Below, in pieces: positions 1 through 8,029 of a DNA stretch of 64,000 bases (positions within the stretch are counted from its first letter, which is position 1; the number at the start of each line of letters is the position of its first letter). Origin of the DNA: Sphingobium fuliginis (GTDB lineage Bacteria; Pseudomonadota; Alphaproteobacteria; Sphingomonadales; Sphingomonadaceae). The position numbers were made by a program, and so were the translations under genes. The notes beneath the pieces were generated by a model. It did no database searches. It was not told the origin of the DNA and worked only from the letters and a program-made list of their open reading frames with translations. Where the stretch lies: contig NZ_SEON01000004.1 of the NCBI RefSeq assembly GCF_004152845.1, forward strand, positions 124,001 to 188,000. Reading direction: 5' to 3'.

Positions 1-1
1 C

Positions 2-649
2 GGGATATTGGGCGGCGCCGTCGCTTCTGCCTTCGCGGCAGCAGGAGACAGGGTAGCGCGGGTCGATTACGCCCCCGCCCCGGCGGAGACTCCGGCGGGC
101 TGCTTCGACATGGGCGGCGTCGATCTGACCGACTTCTCCGCAACGCAGAAGCTGGTGGCGGACATCGTGGAAGCGCTGGGATCGATCGACGTGCTGGTCA
201 ATGTCGCGGGCGGCTTCATATGGGAGACGCTGGCGGATGGAGGCAGCGCGACATGGAACCGCATGTTCGCGATGAACGCCACCACCTGCGTCAACATGAC
301 CAAGGCGGCCCTGCCGGAACTGGAGAAGGCGGCGCAAGCCCGCATCGTCAACATCGGCGCGGGGGGCGCCGTCGTCGCCGCAGCGGGCATGGGCGGCTAT
401 GCCGCATCGAAAATGGCCGTGCATAAATTGACCGAGAGCCTGGCGGCCGAACTGGCGGGCAAGGACATCACGGTGAACGCGATCCTGCCTAGCATTATCG
501 ACACGCCGACCAATCGCGCCGACATGCCGGATGCCGACTTCAGCCAATGGGTGCAACCGGGCGCGATTGCCGAGGTCATCCAGTTCCTTGCCTCGCCGGC
601 GGCACGCGCCGTCAGTGGAGCACTGATTCCGGTGACGAAGGGCGGTTGA
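2..649 (+). CDS. SDR-family oxidoreductase, 5' end cut by window edge
   Basis: This is a short-chain dehydrogenase/reductase that would use NAD(P)H to oxidise an alcohol or reduce a ketone in the cytosol. The reading frame is open to the left edge. The first residues (G-I-L-G-G-A) look like the end of the TGxxxGIG cofactor loop, so the true start lies outside the window and the TTG at 8 is not the start. The VLVNVAGG segment takes the place of the usual NNAG motif. The catalytic YxxxK is seen as YAASK, with its Tyr codon at 398. About 215 residues are visible, so only some 15-20 are missing. Substrate unknown. It converges on the thiolase gene downstream. Confidence 0.85.
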   Translation, partial: GILGGAVASAFAAAGDRVARVDYAPAPAETPAGCFDMGGVDLTDFSATQKLVADIVEALGSIDVLVNVAGGFIWETLADGGSATWNRMFAMNATTCVNMTKAALPELEKAAQARIVNIGAGGAVVAAAGMGGYAASKMAVHKLTESLAAELAGKDITVNAILPSIIDTPTNRADMPDADFSQWVQPGAIAEVIQFLASPAARAVSGALIPVTKGG

Positions 650-706
650 ATGTCCCCGCCCTGCCGCAAAGGAAGCGGCAAGCGGGCGCCATCGCCCGCC
701 TGGCCG

Positions 707-1885
707 TCAAATGATTTCGAACAGCGCGGCGGCGCCCATGCCGCCGCCGATGCACATGGTGACGACGGCGTTCTTCGCGCCCAGCCGCTTGCCGGCCAGC
801 AGGGCATGGCCGGTCATGCGCGATCCGGTCATGCCGAACGGGTGTCCGATCGAAATGGCGCCGCCGTCGACATTGACCCTGGCCCGGTCGATGCCCAGCC
901 GGTCGATGCAGTAGAGCGCCTGGCTGGCATAAGCCTCGTTCAGTTCCCAAATGTCGATGTCGGATACCGAAAGCCCGGCCCGGTCGAGCAGCTTCGGCAC
1001 GGCGAAGACCGGCCCGATGCCCATTTCGTCCGGCTCGCATCCAGCCACCTGCATGCCCTTGTAGAGACCCAGGATCGGCAGACCGCGCCGCGCCGCTTCG
1101 TCCGCGTCCATGATGACGCAGGCGCTGGAGCCGTCCGACAACTGGCTGCAATTGCCCGCCGTCACCGAACCGCCTTCGAACAAGGGCTTCAGCTTGGCGA
1201 GCCCCTCCATGTCCGTGCCGGGCCGGTTGCATTCGTCCTGCGTCAGCGTGACCTTTTCCTGACCCGTGACGGCCAGCGCCTTGTCCACGACATTCTTCGT
1301 CGTGGCCACCGGCACGATCTCCTCGTCGAACCAGCCTTTGTCCTGGGCGTTCGCGGTGCGAGACTGGCTCGTCACGGCGAATGCATCCTGCGCTTCGCGG
1401 CTGATGCCGTAGCGGCGGGCCACGATGTCGCCGGTCAGGTTCATCGCCATGTAGATTTCGGGCTTATGGTCCAGCAGCCATTCGTCCTTGCTGCGAAATA
1501 GGTTGCGATGCGGGTCGACCAGGCTGACGGTTTCCACGCCGCCGGCTACATAGACGCCCCCCTCCCCGCTGCGGATGCGCTGCGCGGCGATGGCGATGGT
1601 CTGGAGACCGGAGGAGCATTTTCGATCCAGCGTCATGCCGCACACGCTGATCGGCAGGCCCGCGCGCAACGCAGCCTGGCGCGCGACGTTGGAACCCACA
1701 GCGCCTTCGCACCGCGCCGATCCCAGCAGGACGTCATCGATCTCCCCCGGATCGATTCCGGCACGTTCCACGGCGGCGCGGATGGAGTGCGCCGCCAGCG
1801 TCGCGCCATGGATATTGTTGAGAGCGCCCCGGTGCGCCTTACCGATCGGCGTGCGCGCGGTGGCGACGATGGCCGCATCCTTCAT
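707..1885 (-). CDS. Acetyl-CoA C-acyltransferase (thiolase)
   Basis: A 392-residue thiolase that cleaves 3-ketoacyl-CoA with CoA, or condenses acyl-CoAs. All catalytic residues are present: nucleophile Cys90 in the RKCSSGLQ motif, His348 in GHPFG and Cys378 in CIGGG. The open frame extends further upstream, but the ATG at 1885 gives the normal family N-terminus (MKDAAIVATARTPIG) and has GGGAG about ten bases upstream. It is transcribed away from the crotonase/DUF35/thiolase-like operon at 2052. It probably does the conventional thiolytic step, in contrast to the cysteine-less thiolase homologue at 3184. The exact substrate cannot be read from the sequence. Confidence 0.93.
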   Translation of the reverse strand: MKDAAIVATARTPIGKAHRGALNNIHGATLAAHSIRAAVERAGIDPGEIDDVLLGSARCEGAVGSNVARQAALRAGLPISVCGMTLDRKCSSGLQTIAIAAQRIRSGEGGVYVAGGVETVSLVDPHRNLFRSKDEWLLDHKPEIYMAMNLTGDIVARRYGISREAQDAFAVTSQSRTANAQDKGWFDEEIVPVATTKNVVDKALAVTGQEKVTLTQDECNRPGTDMEGLAKLKPLFEGGSVTAGNCSQLSDGSSACVIMDADEAARRGLPILGLYKGMQVAGCEPDEMGIGPVFAVPKLLDRAGLSVSDIDIWELNEAYASQALYCIDRLGIDRARVNVDGGAISIGHPFGMTGSRMTGHALLAGKRLGAKNAVVTMCIGGGMGAAALFEII

Positions 1886-1930
1886 GCTTCGAAATCTCCC
1901 GTCAGAAGCTGGGGCGCAGATAGGGGCTGA

Positions 1931-2050
1931 TGGCGCGGCTTTCCATAAAGGCGCTTGCCTCATCACGTCTTTGATGAAGCCGCGCGCCATTCTTGACCCG
2001 GACCATGCCGGTCCACAAAGCAGGTTTGACAAGAAACAGGGAGCGCTCCC
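1931..2050. promoter_or_regulatory. Divergent promoter region with inverted repeats
   Basis: The 166-bp gap between the divergent thiolase and crotonase genes holds an inverted repeat, TCATCA-6 nt-TGATGA (1960-1977). It is flanked by a looser GC-rich pair, around 1931-1940 and 1978-1989. A perfect 12-bp palindrome, GGGAGCGCTCCC (2039-2050), overlaps the ribosome binding site of the crotonase. These could be operator sites or an mRNA hairpin that limits translation. The role is inferred. Confidence 0.3.
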
Positions 2051-2051
2051 C

Positions 2052-2822
2052 ATGACCATCATCGTCGAAAAGCAGGGTCCGGTCGCGATCGTGACGCTTG
2101 ACCGCCCGCAGACCAAGAATGCGATCACCCAGGAGATGCGCGGCCAGCTATATGGCGCGTTCGAGGACATCGCGATGGATCAGGACGTGCGCGCGGTCAT
2201 CCTGACCGGAGCAGGTGGCGACTTCTGTTCGGGCATGGACGTATCGGGCATGCGCAAGGGCGGCGTCACCGGATCGATGGACCGGATGTACACGCTCAAC
2301 CGCATCGCGAAGGCCATATATTCGCTCAAGAAGCCGACCATTGCAGCCGTGCCGGGCATATGCGTGGGTGTGGGCTTTTCCTACGCGCTGGCCTGCGACA
2401 TCGTGCTGGCGGGCGAACAGGCCCGCTTTGCCGCGATATTCCGCAACATCGCATTGGCGCCCGATGGCGGCCTTGTCTGGCACCTGCGCCAGTCGCTGGG
2501 CGTGCAGAAGGCCAAGGAACTGGTCTATTCGGGCCGCATCATCCGTGCCGACGAAGCGGTGGCCATGGGCATCGCTTATGAGAAGGTCGCCCAGGATGCA
2601 TTGATGGACCGGGCGATGGAACTGGCGGAAAGCTTCGCGTCCGGCCCCAGCATCGCCATGGGCATGGCAAAGCGCCAGTTCGATCTGAGCTGGAACAACG
2701 GGTTCGAGCAATATCTGGAGCTGGAGGCCGCGATCCAGCCGCTGATGAGCCGCACCGAAGACCATGAGGAAGGGCTGGCGGCCTTCCGCGAAAAGCGCAA
2801 GCCGCTGTTCCGGGGCGAGTGA
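2052..2822 (+). CDS. Enoyl-CoA hydratase/isomerase family protein (PaaG-like)
   Basis: A 256-residue crotonase-fold protein acting on enoyl-CoA thioesters. The start is the ATG at 2052, preceded by CAGGGAGCG; the frame is open further upstream but that part does not resemble the family. The oxyanion-hole segments are visible (FCSGMD and GICVGVG). The two glutamates of classical enoyl-CoA hydratase are not: the first position reads as Ser in GFSYALACD, and the second lies in FRNIALAPDGG with no Glu. Asp138 in APDGG sits where PaaG-type isomerases carry their catalytic Asp. This may therefore be an isomerase or an unusual lyase rather than a plain hydratase. It overlaps the DUF35 gene by the GTGA junction and is surely co-transcribed with it. 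Confidence 0.85.
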   Translation: MTIIVEKQGPVAIVTLDRPQTKNAITQEMRGQLYGAFEDIAMDQDVRAVILTGAGGDFCSGMDVSGMRKGGVTGSMDRMYTLNRIAKAIYSLKKPTIAAVPGICVGVGFSYALACDIVLAGEQARFAAIFRNIALAPDGGLVWHLRQSLGVQKAKELVYSGRIIRADEAVAMGIAYEKVAQDALMDRAMELAESFASGPSIAMGMAKRQFDLSWNNGFEQYLELEAAIQPLMSRTEDHEEGLAAFREKRKPLFRGE

Positions 2823-3187
2823 CGCGGATGTTCCAGCCCGAAGCGGAATGGCGCGCGCACCTGGCCGAGGGTCGTTTCATGATCCAGCGCAGCCGGTCGA
2901 CCGGCGGCCATGTTTTCTACCCCCGCGTCATGGAGCCGGGCACGGGCGCGGAGGATCTGGAATGGGTGAGCGCATCCGGCGCGGCCTCGGTGCATGCCGT
3001 CACCATCGTGCGCAAGAAGGACCCGGCCGACAGCTACAGCGTCGTTCTGGTCGACCTGGCCGAAGGACCGCGCCTCATGAGCCGCGTCGATGGCGTGCCG
3101 GTCGATGACATCCATATCGGCATGGCCGTCAGGGCCAGCATCATCCAGGAGGGGGACAAGCCTTTGCTCGTCTTCGTGCCCGCATGA
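2819..3187 (+). CDS. DUF35-type OB-fold protein lacking its zinc-ribbon cysteines
   Basis: A small 122-residue protein whose layout (RF.IQRS..., PR..., W.SASG) matches DUF35 proteins. These are partners of thiolase-like enzymes, including the steroid side-chain aldolases. Family members normally carry an N-terminal rubredoxin-like zinc ribbon with two CxxC pairs; this protein contains no cysteine at all. The likely start is GTG 2819, in a GTGA overlap with the previous gene; ATG 2828 is the alternative. Its stop overlaps the next start (ATGA at 3184), so translation of the three genes is coupled. By family knowledge it should form a complex with the next gene product and help bind the CoA substrate. 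Confidence 0.8.
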   Translation: MTRMFQPEAEWRAHLAEGRFMIQRSRSTGGHVFYPRVMEPGTGAEDLEWVSASGAASVHAVTIVRKKDPADSYSVVLVDLAEGPRLMSRVDGVPVDDIHIGMAVRASIIQEGDKPLLVFVPA

Positions 3188-4344
3188 GCATGGGCAATGG
3201 ATTTCCGCGCGGGCGCGCCGCGATCGTGGGCGCGTCGACCTATGGCATCGGCCAATGCCCCGGCCTGTCCGCCGTGGACATGGCGGCGAAGGCCGCGCTG
3301 CTGGCGCTGGCCGATGCGGGCATTGCCCTGTCGGAAGTGGATGCGCTCTACACCTCCGCGCCCTATGAGGCGCTGGGCGGCATGGAACTGGCCGAATATC
3401 TGGGCCTGACGCCGAAGGTCACTGACTGCAACCGCACCGGAGGCTCCGCTTTCGAAGTCTATGTGCAGCAGGCGGCGCTCGCGCTGGAGGCGGGGCTGAT
3501 CGACTGCGCGCTGATCGCCTATGGCTCAAACCCGGCGAGCAACCCGCCGCCCGGCGTCGGCATGACGCGCCAGAGCCCGTGGGAAGCGCCGTACAAGCCG
3601 CTCGCTCCCCTCTCCTCCTATGCGCTGGCGGCGAGCCGGCACATGCATCTCTACGGCACCACCCGCGAGCAACTGGCCGAAGTGGCGGTCGCGGCGCGGC
3701 AATGGGCGCAATTGAATCCGGAAGCGGCTGTGCGCGATCCGCTGAGCATCGAGGATGTGCTGAAGGCGCGGATGGTGTCCGATCCGCTGACCGTGCGCGA
3801 TTGCTGCCTGTTCAACGACGGCGCGACCGCCGTGGTGATGGTTCGCGCCGACCGGGCGAAGGATTGCGCCAGGGCGCCGGTCCATGTGCTGGGCGCGGCC
3901 CATGCTGTCACCCATCGCGAAATCAGCTCCATGCCCGACCTCACCGTGACGGGGGCGGCGATTTCCGGTCCGCAGGCCTTCGCGCAGGCCGGGGTCAAGC
4001 CCGCCGACATGGATGTGGCGATGCTCTACGACGCGTTCACCATCACGCCCATCCTGTTCCTGGAGGATCTGGGCTTCTGCCCCAAGGGGGAAGGCGGACG
4101 CTTCGTCTCGGGCGGGCATGTCGCGCCGGGCGGCGGGTTGGCGCTCAATACCAATGGCGGCGGCCTGTCCTGCGTGCATCCGGGCATGTATGGCCTGTTC
4201 CTGCTGGTGGAAGCCACGCGTCAGCTTCGCGGCGAATGCGGCGAACGGCAGGTCAAGAATGCCCGCCTTGCCGTCGCGCATGGCAATGGCGGCGTGTTGT
4301 CGAGCGAAGCGACGGTCGTGCTGGGAACGGCCGAAACCGTATAG
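3184..4344 (+). CDS. Thiolase-like lipid-transfer protein, candidate acyl-CoA aldolase (Ltp2 type)
   Basis: A 386-residue thiolase-superfamily protein of the SCP-x/lipid-transfer branch that pairs with DUF35 proteins. Both thiolase cysteines appear replaced: the nucleophile region reads CNRTGGSAF and the C-terminal motif reads AHGNGG. The remaining fingerprints are intact (YDAFT at Tyr282, NTNGGGLS, HPGMYG with Tyr336). From memory, Ltp2-type enzymes use two tyrosines about 50 residues apart for retro-aldol cleavage of 3-hydroxyacyl-CoAs in steroid side chains; Tyr282 and Tyr336 are candidates for them. An aldolase, rather than thiolytic, role is therefore inferred. It is the last gene of the coupled crotonase-DUF35-thiolase-like operon. 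Confidence 0.85.
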   Translation: MSMGNGFPRGRAAIVGASTYGIGQCPGLSAVDMAAKAALLALADAGIALSEVDALYTSAPYEALGGMELAEYLGLTPKVTDCNRTGGSAFEVYVQQAALALEAGLIDCALIAYGSNPASNPPPGVGMTRQSPWEAPYKPLAPLSSYALAASRHMHLYGTTREQLAEVAVAARQWAQLNPEAAVRDPLSIEDVLKARMVSDPLTVRDCCLFNDGATAVVMVRADRAKDCARAPVHVLGAAHAVTHREISSMPDLTVTGAAISGPQAFAQAGVKPADMDVAMLYDAFTITPILFLEDLGFCPKGEGGRFVSGGHVAPGGGLALNTNGGGLSCVHPGMYGLFLLVEATRQLRGECGERQVKNARLAVAHGNGGVLSSEATVVLGTAETV

Positions 4345-4368
4345 CAGGGCGGAATGGGCGCGCCCTGC
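4344..4368. terminator. Hairpin between convergent genes
   Basis: Perfect 8-bp arms GCAGGGCG (4344-4351) and CGCCCTGC (4361-4368) are separated by 9 nt, in the short gap between the thiolase-like gene and the TetR gene, which face each other. A bidirectional terminator is likely, though no strong T-run follows. Confidence 0.45.
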
Positions 4369-4374
4369 CCTCCT

Positions 4375-5010
4375 TTAGGCGGGTGCGCTCAACACCAGCC
4401 GCACCAGTTTCTCGACATCGGTGAGCAGCGTCTCCATCTCCAGCGCGGGCTGCTCCTCGCCAAAGCCATGCTTGTCGAACAGCGCCACCGCATTCCACAT
4501 CATCGTCCCCGCCAGCGCAATGCGGACCCGGCCCAGTTGCGGCGGCAGCCAGGCCAGCGCGGCGTGCAACCGCTCCAGCAGGGCCGCGATGCTGGGCGCG
4601 CCGGGCCGCGGGATGCGCGCATCGAACGGATCGCTGAGCAGGCCCGCCGCGCTCATGTGCATCATGAACCGGATATGGGCGTGCGGCGTCTGTTCATCGT
4701 CAAGGAGGAAATAGGGCCGCATCATGCAGCGCCAGGCGGTGAAGGCGTCAACATCCTCCAGCGAGGGACCGCTTTCCCGGATCATCCGTGCGCGCTCCGC
4801 CTCCGTATCCCGGAGCCGCATGTCGATGACGGCGCGCAGCAGTTCCTCCACGCTGCCGAAATGATAGCTGACGGCGGCGGTGTTCTTCTGCCCGGCGGCA
4901 ATCGCGACAGCGCGCAGCGTCGCCACGCCGATCCCCGATTGCGCCACCAATGTCTCTGCCGCGAGGCAAAGCTGCCGGCGGGTGGTTTCGCTGCGGGAAG
5001 AGGAGGCCAT
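4375..5010 (-). CDS. TetR-family transcriptional regulator
   Basis: A 211-residue one-component regulator. The N-terminal helix-turn-helix spans about residues 10-55 (TRRQLCLAAETLVAQSG..., then VSYHFGSVEELL), typical of TetR repressors. The C-terminal part would form the ligand pocket and dimer interface. It is divergent from the TauD-type dioxygenase gene. A perfect 16-bp inverted repeat in the shared 109-bp gap is the obvious operator. It probably represses that dioxygenase and itself until a pathway intermediate, perhaps an acyl-CoA, binds. The effector is unknown. Confidence 0.9.
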   Translation of the reverse strand: MASSSRSETTRRQLCLAAETLVAQSGIGVATLRAVAIAAGQKNTAAVSYHFGSVEELLRAVIDMRLRDTEAERARMIRESGPSLEDVDAFTAWRCMMRPYFLLDDEQTPHAHIRFMMHMSAAGLLSDPFDARIPRPGAPSIAALLERLHAALAWLPPQLGRVRIALAGTMMWNAVALFDKHGFGEEQPALEMETLLTDVEKLVRLVLSAPA

Positions 5011-5055
5011 GGCGATGCTTGTAGCTGGCCCGCAAAGGATGGCCAGACCTCATAT

Positions 5056-5071
5056 TAAAGCATTTGCTTTA
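5056..5071. promoter_or_regulatory. Putative TetR operator, TAAAGCA-TT-TGCTTTA
   Basis: Perfect 7-bp arms with a 2-bp spacer lie in the AT-rich gap between the divergent TetR (start 5010) and TauD-type (start 5120) genes. Placement and symmetry fit a TetR-family operator over the promoters. Confidence 0.6.
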
Positions 5072-5119
5072 TTTTTGTTGGAGCCTATGATGCCTCCCAG
5101 GAAATTGAGAGGATTCCCC

Positions 5120-5980
5120 ATGATCATCAGCGCCATGCCCGGTCCCTTCGGCGCCATCGTCGAAGGCGTCGACCTTTCCGTCCCCCAGAGCGACGAGACC
5201 TTGCGCGCCTTGATCGCGGCGCTGCACGAACATCAAATTCTCGCGATACGCGGGCAGCGGCTGACCGATGCGGACTATGTCGCCTTTGGCCATCAATGGG
5301 GCGACCCGCTGATGTTCCACCTGCCGTCGCACAGGAAGGATGACTTTCCGGAGATGATCCGGATCACCAATGCCGCCGCCACGCCCGAGCGCTATCGCGA
5401 CGGCGCCAAATTCTGGCATCAGGACAGCAGCTATGAAGCGGTGCCCGCCAGCGTGACCATGCTCTATGGTGTGGAAACGCCCGATGAAGGCGGCGAAACG
5501 CTGATCGCCAGCACGGTCATGGCCTATGATGCGCTGGACGAGGACATGAAGGCCAGGATCGACGGGCTCACCGGATTGCACTGCCTGGGCGGGTCCCCGG
5601 CCCTGCCGGGTGAGAAGATCCCCTTCATTCCGGAAAATACCGCACGGCACGGCATTGTTTCGCATCCGTTGGTGATGCGTCATCCGGTGTCGGGACGAAA
5701 GGCGCTCTATCTGTCCGGTTCGGCCTTCGGCGCGGAGGGGCTGGACGTTGACGAGGGGCGCGCGCTGATCGACCGGTTGCGCGCCCATTGCACGCAGCCC
5801 CGGTTCGTCACGCGCTACAAGGTCGAGGCCGGCGACATCTTCCTGTGGGACAATTTCCAGGTGCTGCACAGCGCCACGCCGATCGAATATTCCGACGAAC
5901 CCGGCAAGCGGCGGCTGCTCTACCGGATCAGCACCAAGGGCACGCCCGCGCTGTGCAGGCCGGCCGATCTGGCGGCCTGA
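5120..5980 (+). CDS. TauD/TfdA-family 2-oxoglutarate-dependent dioxygenase
   Basis: A 286-residue non-heme Fe(II) dioxygenase that would couple oxidative decarboxylation of 2-oxoglutarate to hydroxylation of an organic substrate. The iron triad is visible as His100-x-Asp102 (in FWHQDSS) and His250 (in VLHSATP), with the 2-oxoglutarate-binding Arg269 in LYRIS. The ATG at 5120 was chosen because TTGAGAGGA precedes it and the family's start (AMPGPFGAIVEGVDL) follows at once; the longer frame upstream crosses the promoter. It faces the TetR gene and converges closely (4-nt gap) with the LysR gene. Family members open ethers, sulfonates or hydroxylate alicyclic rings; substrate unknown. Confidence 0.92.
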   Translation: MIISAMPGPFGAIVEGVDLSVPQSDETLRALIAALHEHQILAIRGQRLTDADYVAFGHQWGDPLMFHLPSHRKDDFPEMIRITNAAATPERYRDGAKFWHQDSSYEAVPASVTMLYGVETPDEGGETLIASTVMAYDALDEDMKARIDGLTGLHCLGGSPALPGEKIPFIPENTARHGIVSHPLVMRHPVSGRKALYLSGSAFGAEGLDVDEGRALIDRLRAHCTQPRFVTRYKVEAGDIFLWDNFQVLHSATPIEYSDEPGKRRLLYRISTKGTPALCRPADLAA

Positions 5981-5984
5981 CGGA

Positions 5985-6887
5985 TCAGCCGGGGTCGAGG
6001 CGCCAGTCGATCCGCTCCGTCAGGAAGGCGAGCGCGGCCTGCACATGCGGCAGGGCGATACGATCCGGGGCGCCCATCAGCACGACAGGCAGCCGGGGCC
6101 AGTTCGCTTCCGGCAGCAGCGGGATCAGGCGACCGGCGCGGATATGGTCGCGGGCCAGCATTTCCAGCGTCTGGCCGACGCCCAGACCGGCGAGGGTTGC
6201 GGACAATATCGCCGCGCCGTCGTTGAATGTGAAGGCCGTCGGCGGTCGCACGCGGACGGTGCGGTCGCCGTGCCGCAATTGAAGCGGATTGCCGCCCGGC
6301 ATTTCCACGCTGGCATAGAGTATGGCGCGATGCTGAGTCAGGTCATCGGCTTCCGACGGCTGGCCGTGCTGTGCGATATAGTCAGGCGATGCCAGGCAGA
6401 TCAGCCTTGTCGTGCCGAGCGTCAGGGTCTTCCATCCCGTGGGCGGCGCTTCGCCCGCGCGGATGACCAGGTCGAAGCCGTCGACGCGAAAGAAAGTCCC
6501 TCGATCGCCTAGCGTCAGGTCGAGGATCAGCTGCGGATGGGCCCGTTGGAATTCGGCCAGTGCTGGCATGACGAACGCCTGCCCCATGGAGGCCGGGGCA
6601 TCCAGCCGCACGCGTCCCGCTATGCCTGCCCCCGGCCGCACCGCCATGTCGGCCGTGGCCACGGCGTCCAGCGCAGCCTGCGCATAGGTCAGATAATGGC
6701 CCCCTTCGGCGGTCAGGTCGACGCGGCGCGTCGAGCGGTTGAACAGCCGCACGCCCAGATGTTCCTCCAGCCGCCTGACATGCAGGGTGACCATCGGCGT
6801 CGAGATGTTGAGGCGCAGCGCGGCGCGGGTGAAGGAACCGGCCTCAGCCACGGCGACGAAGGCCTCCATCGCGGTCAGTCGATCCAT
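5985..6887 (-). CDS. LysR-family transcriptional regulator
   Basis: A 300-residue LysR-type regulator. The N-terminal winged helix-turn-helix is clear (MDRLTAMEAFVAVAEAGSF, then a VRRLEEHLGVRLFNRSTRRV segment at about 35-55). The rest is the periplasmic-binding-protein-like effector domain. It resembles the broad group of LysR proteins that control nearby oxidoreductase genes. It is divergent from the SDR-GST pair across a 239-bp gap containing a TTGCATGCAA palindrome, so that pair is the probable target. Confidence 0.92.
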   Translation of the reverse strand: MDRLTAMEAFVAVAEAGSFTRAALRLNISTPMVTLHVRRLEEHLGVRLFNRSTRRVDLTAEGGHYLTYAQAALDAVATADMAVRPGAGIAGRVRLDAPASMGQAFVMPALAEFQRAHPQLILDLTLGDRGTFFRVDGFDLVIRAGEAPPTGWKTLTLGTTRLICLASPDYIAQHGQPSEADDLTQHRAILYASVEMPGGNPLQLRHGDRTVRVRPPTAFTFNDGAAILSATLAGLGVGQTLEMLARDHIRAGRLIPLLPEANWPRLPVVLMGAPDRIALPHVQAALAFLTERIDWRLDPG

Positions 6888-7074
6888 CTTCTGCTCCTGC
6901 CGCGGTCAGCAACGGTCCAGAGCCGCAGGCGGACCGGAATAGGGAAATGCGAGGAAGCGTTCGGCAAGGCTGTGGAAGTTCCGGATGGTCGAGCCGTGCA
7001 TCCTACATCGGAATGCCGCGCGGCATAGGCTTCCTCCCCATCTCATCGGCCTTTTGATGTCTGCCGCGGCGTCC

Positions 7075-7100
7075 TTGCCGCATTGCATGCAACCCTGCAA
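7075..7100. promoter_or_regulatory. Putative LysR binding region, TTGCATGCAA core
   Basis: A perfect 10-bp palindrome, TTGCATGCAA (7083-7092), is flanked by TTGC (7075-7078) and TGCAA (7096-7100), about 35-50 bp before the SDR start at 7127. LysR sites are dyads with a T-N11-A core, and this is the best dyad in the divergent gap. Inferred only. Confidence 0.35.
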
Positions 7101-7126
7101 CAACATGAGCTGGAGAGGAGTCCTGG

Positions 7127-8029
7127 ATGAGCGGTTTTCTGGACGAACGCGCCAATCTGGCCGGCAAAGTGGCGGCCGTCATCGGCGGCGGGGGCGGCAT
7201 TGGGGCAGGCATATCGCTGGCGCTGGCCAAGGCGGGGGTGGACCTTGCGATCTGCGACATCGACGCGGCTGCGCTGGCGGGGACGGAGGAAGCGGTCAGG
7301 TCCATGGGCCGCCAGGTCACGGCCATGGTCGTCGATGCCACCGACGAAGCTGCGCTCGACGCCTTTTACGACGAGGTCGAACGCGCCTGCCCACGTCTCG
7401 ACATAGTGGTGAACGTGGCGGGCGGAACGAAGCGGCAATTGCTGTCCGAAGCCAGCCGGGCCGACATCGCCCGGGACATCCATCGCAACTATGGCTATGT
7501 CGTCCAGTCGGTGCAGCGCGCCGTGCCGCTGATCAAGCGTTCCGGCGATGGCGGCAGCATCGTCAATTTCACCACCATAGAGGCGCATCGCGGCGCCGCC
7601 AGCTTTTCAGTCTATGCGGGCGCCAAGGCGGCGACGACGAACTTCACCCGTTCGATGGCGGTGGAACTGGGCAAGGACAGGATCCGCGTCAGTTGCATCG
7701 CGCCGGACACGACATTGAGCCGGGGCAATATGGCCGCCATGCCCCCCTCCTTCGCGGAGGGTTTTGCCAGGCTGCCCGCTCACGCCCAGGGCAAGGGCCT
7801 GGAAATGTACATCCCCAGGGGCGAACAGCCGCCGGTCGACGCGCTCGCCGATGCCGTGCTGTTCCTGGGTTCGGACCTGTCCACCTTCGTGTCGGGCATG
7901 ACGCTGCATGTCGACGGCGGCACCATGGCGGCGGCGGGTATGCTGGACTGGCCCTTTGGCGACGGTTTCGTGCCGACGCCGCTCGCAGGCACGCTGGCGC
8001 GCCTCTACCGCGATGGAGATGAGGCATGA
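7127..8029 (+). CDS. SDR-family oxidoreductase
   Basis: A 300-residue short-chain dehydrogenase. It has a cofactor loop GGGGGIGAG near residues 20-28, NVAGG in place of NNAG, and a catalytic Tyr163-x-x-x-Lys167 (YAGAK). Length and context (coupled to a glutathione S-transferase by an ATGA overlap) recall the arrangement in bacterial aryl-ether cleavage, where an SDR oxidises an alcohol alpha to the ether and a GST cleaves it. The resemblance is in gene arrangement only. A GAGAGGAG ribosome site precedes the ATG. Likely controlled by the divergent LysR gene. Confidence 0.9.
   Translation: MSGFLDERANLAGKVAAVIGGGGGIGAGISLALAKAGVDLAICDIDAAALAGTEEAVRSMGRQVTAMVVDATDEAALDAFYDEVERACPRLDIVVNVAGGTKRQLLSEASRADIARDIHRNYGYVVQSVQRAVPLIKRSGDGGSIVNFTTIEAHRGAASFSVYAGAKAATTNFTRSMAVELGKDRIRVSCIAPDTTLSRGNMAAMPPSFAEGFARLPAHAQGKGLEMYIPRGEQPPVDALADAVLFLGSDLSTFVSGMTLHVDGGTMAAAGMLDWPFGDGFVPTPLAGTLARLYRDGDEA

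Noticed and set aside
8..40. TTG at 8 as the start of the first SDR
   Set aside because: The frame is open to the window edge and the first residues match the end of the cofactor loop, so the gene begins outside the window.
650..1501. Open frame of 283 codons on the plus strand over the thiolase
   Set aside because: It is antisense to a thiolase with all catalytic motifs; long empty frames are normal in high-GC DNA.
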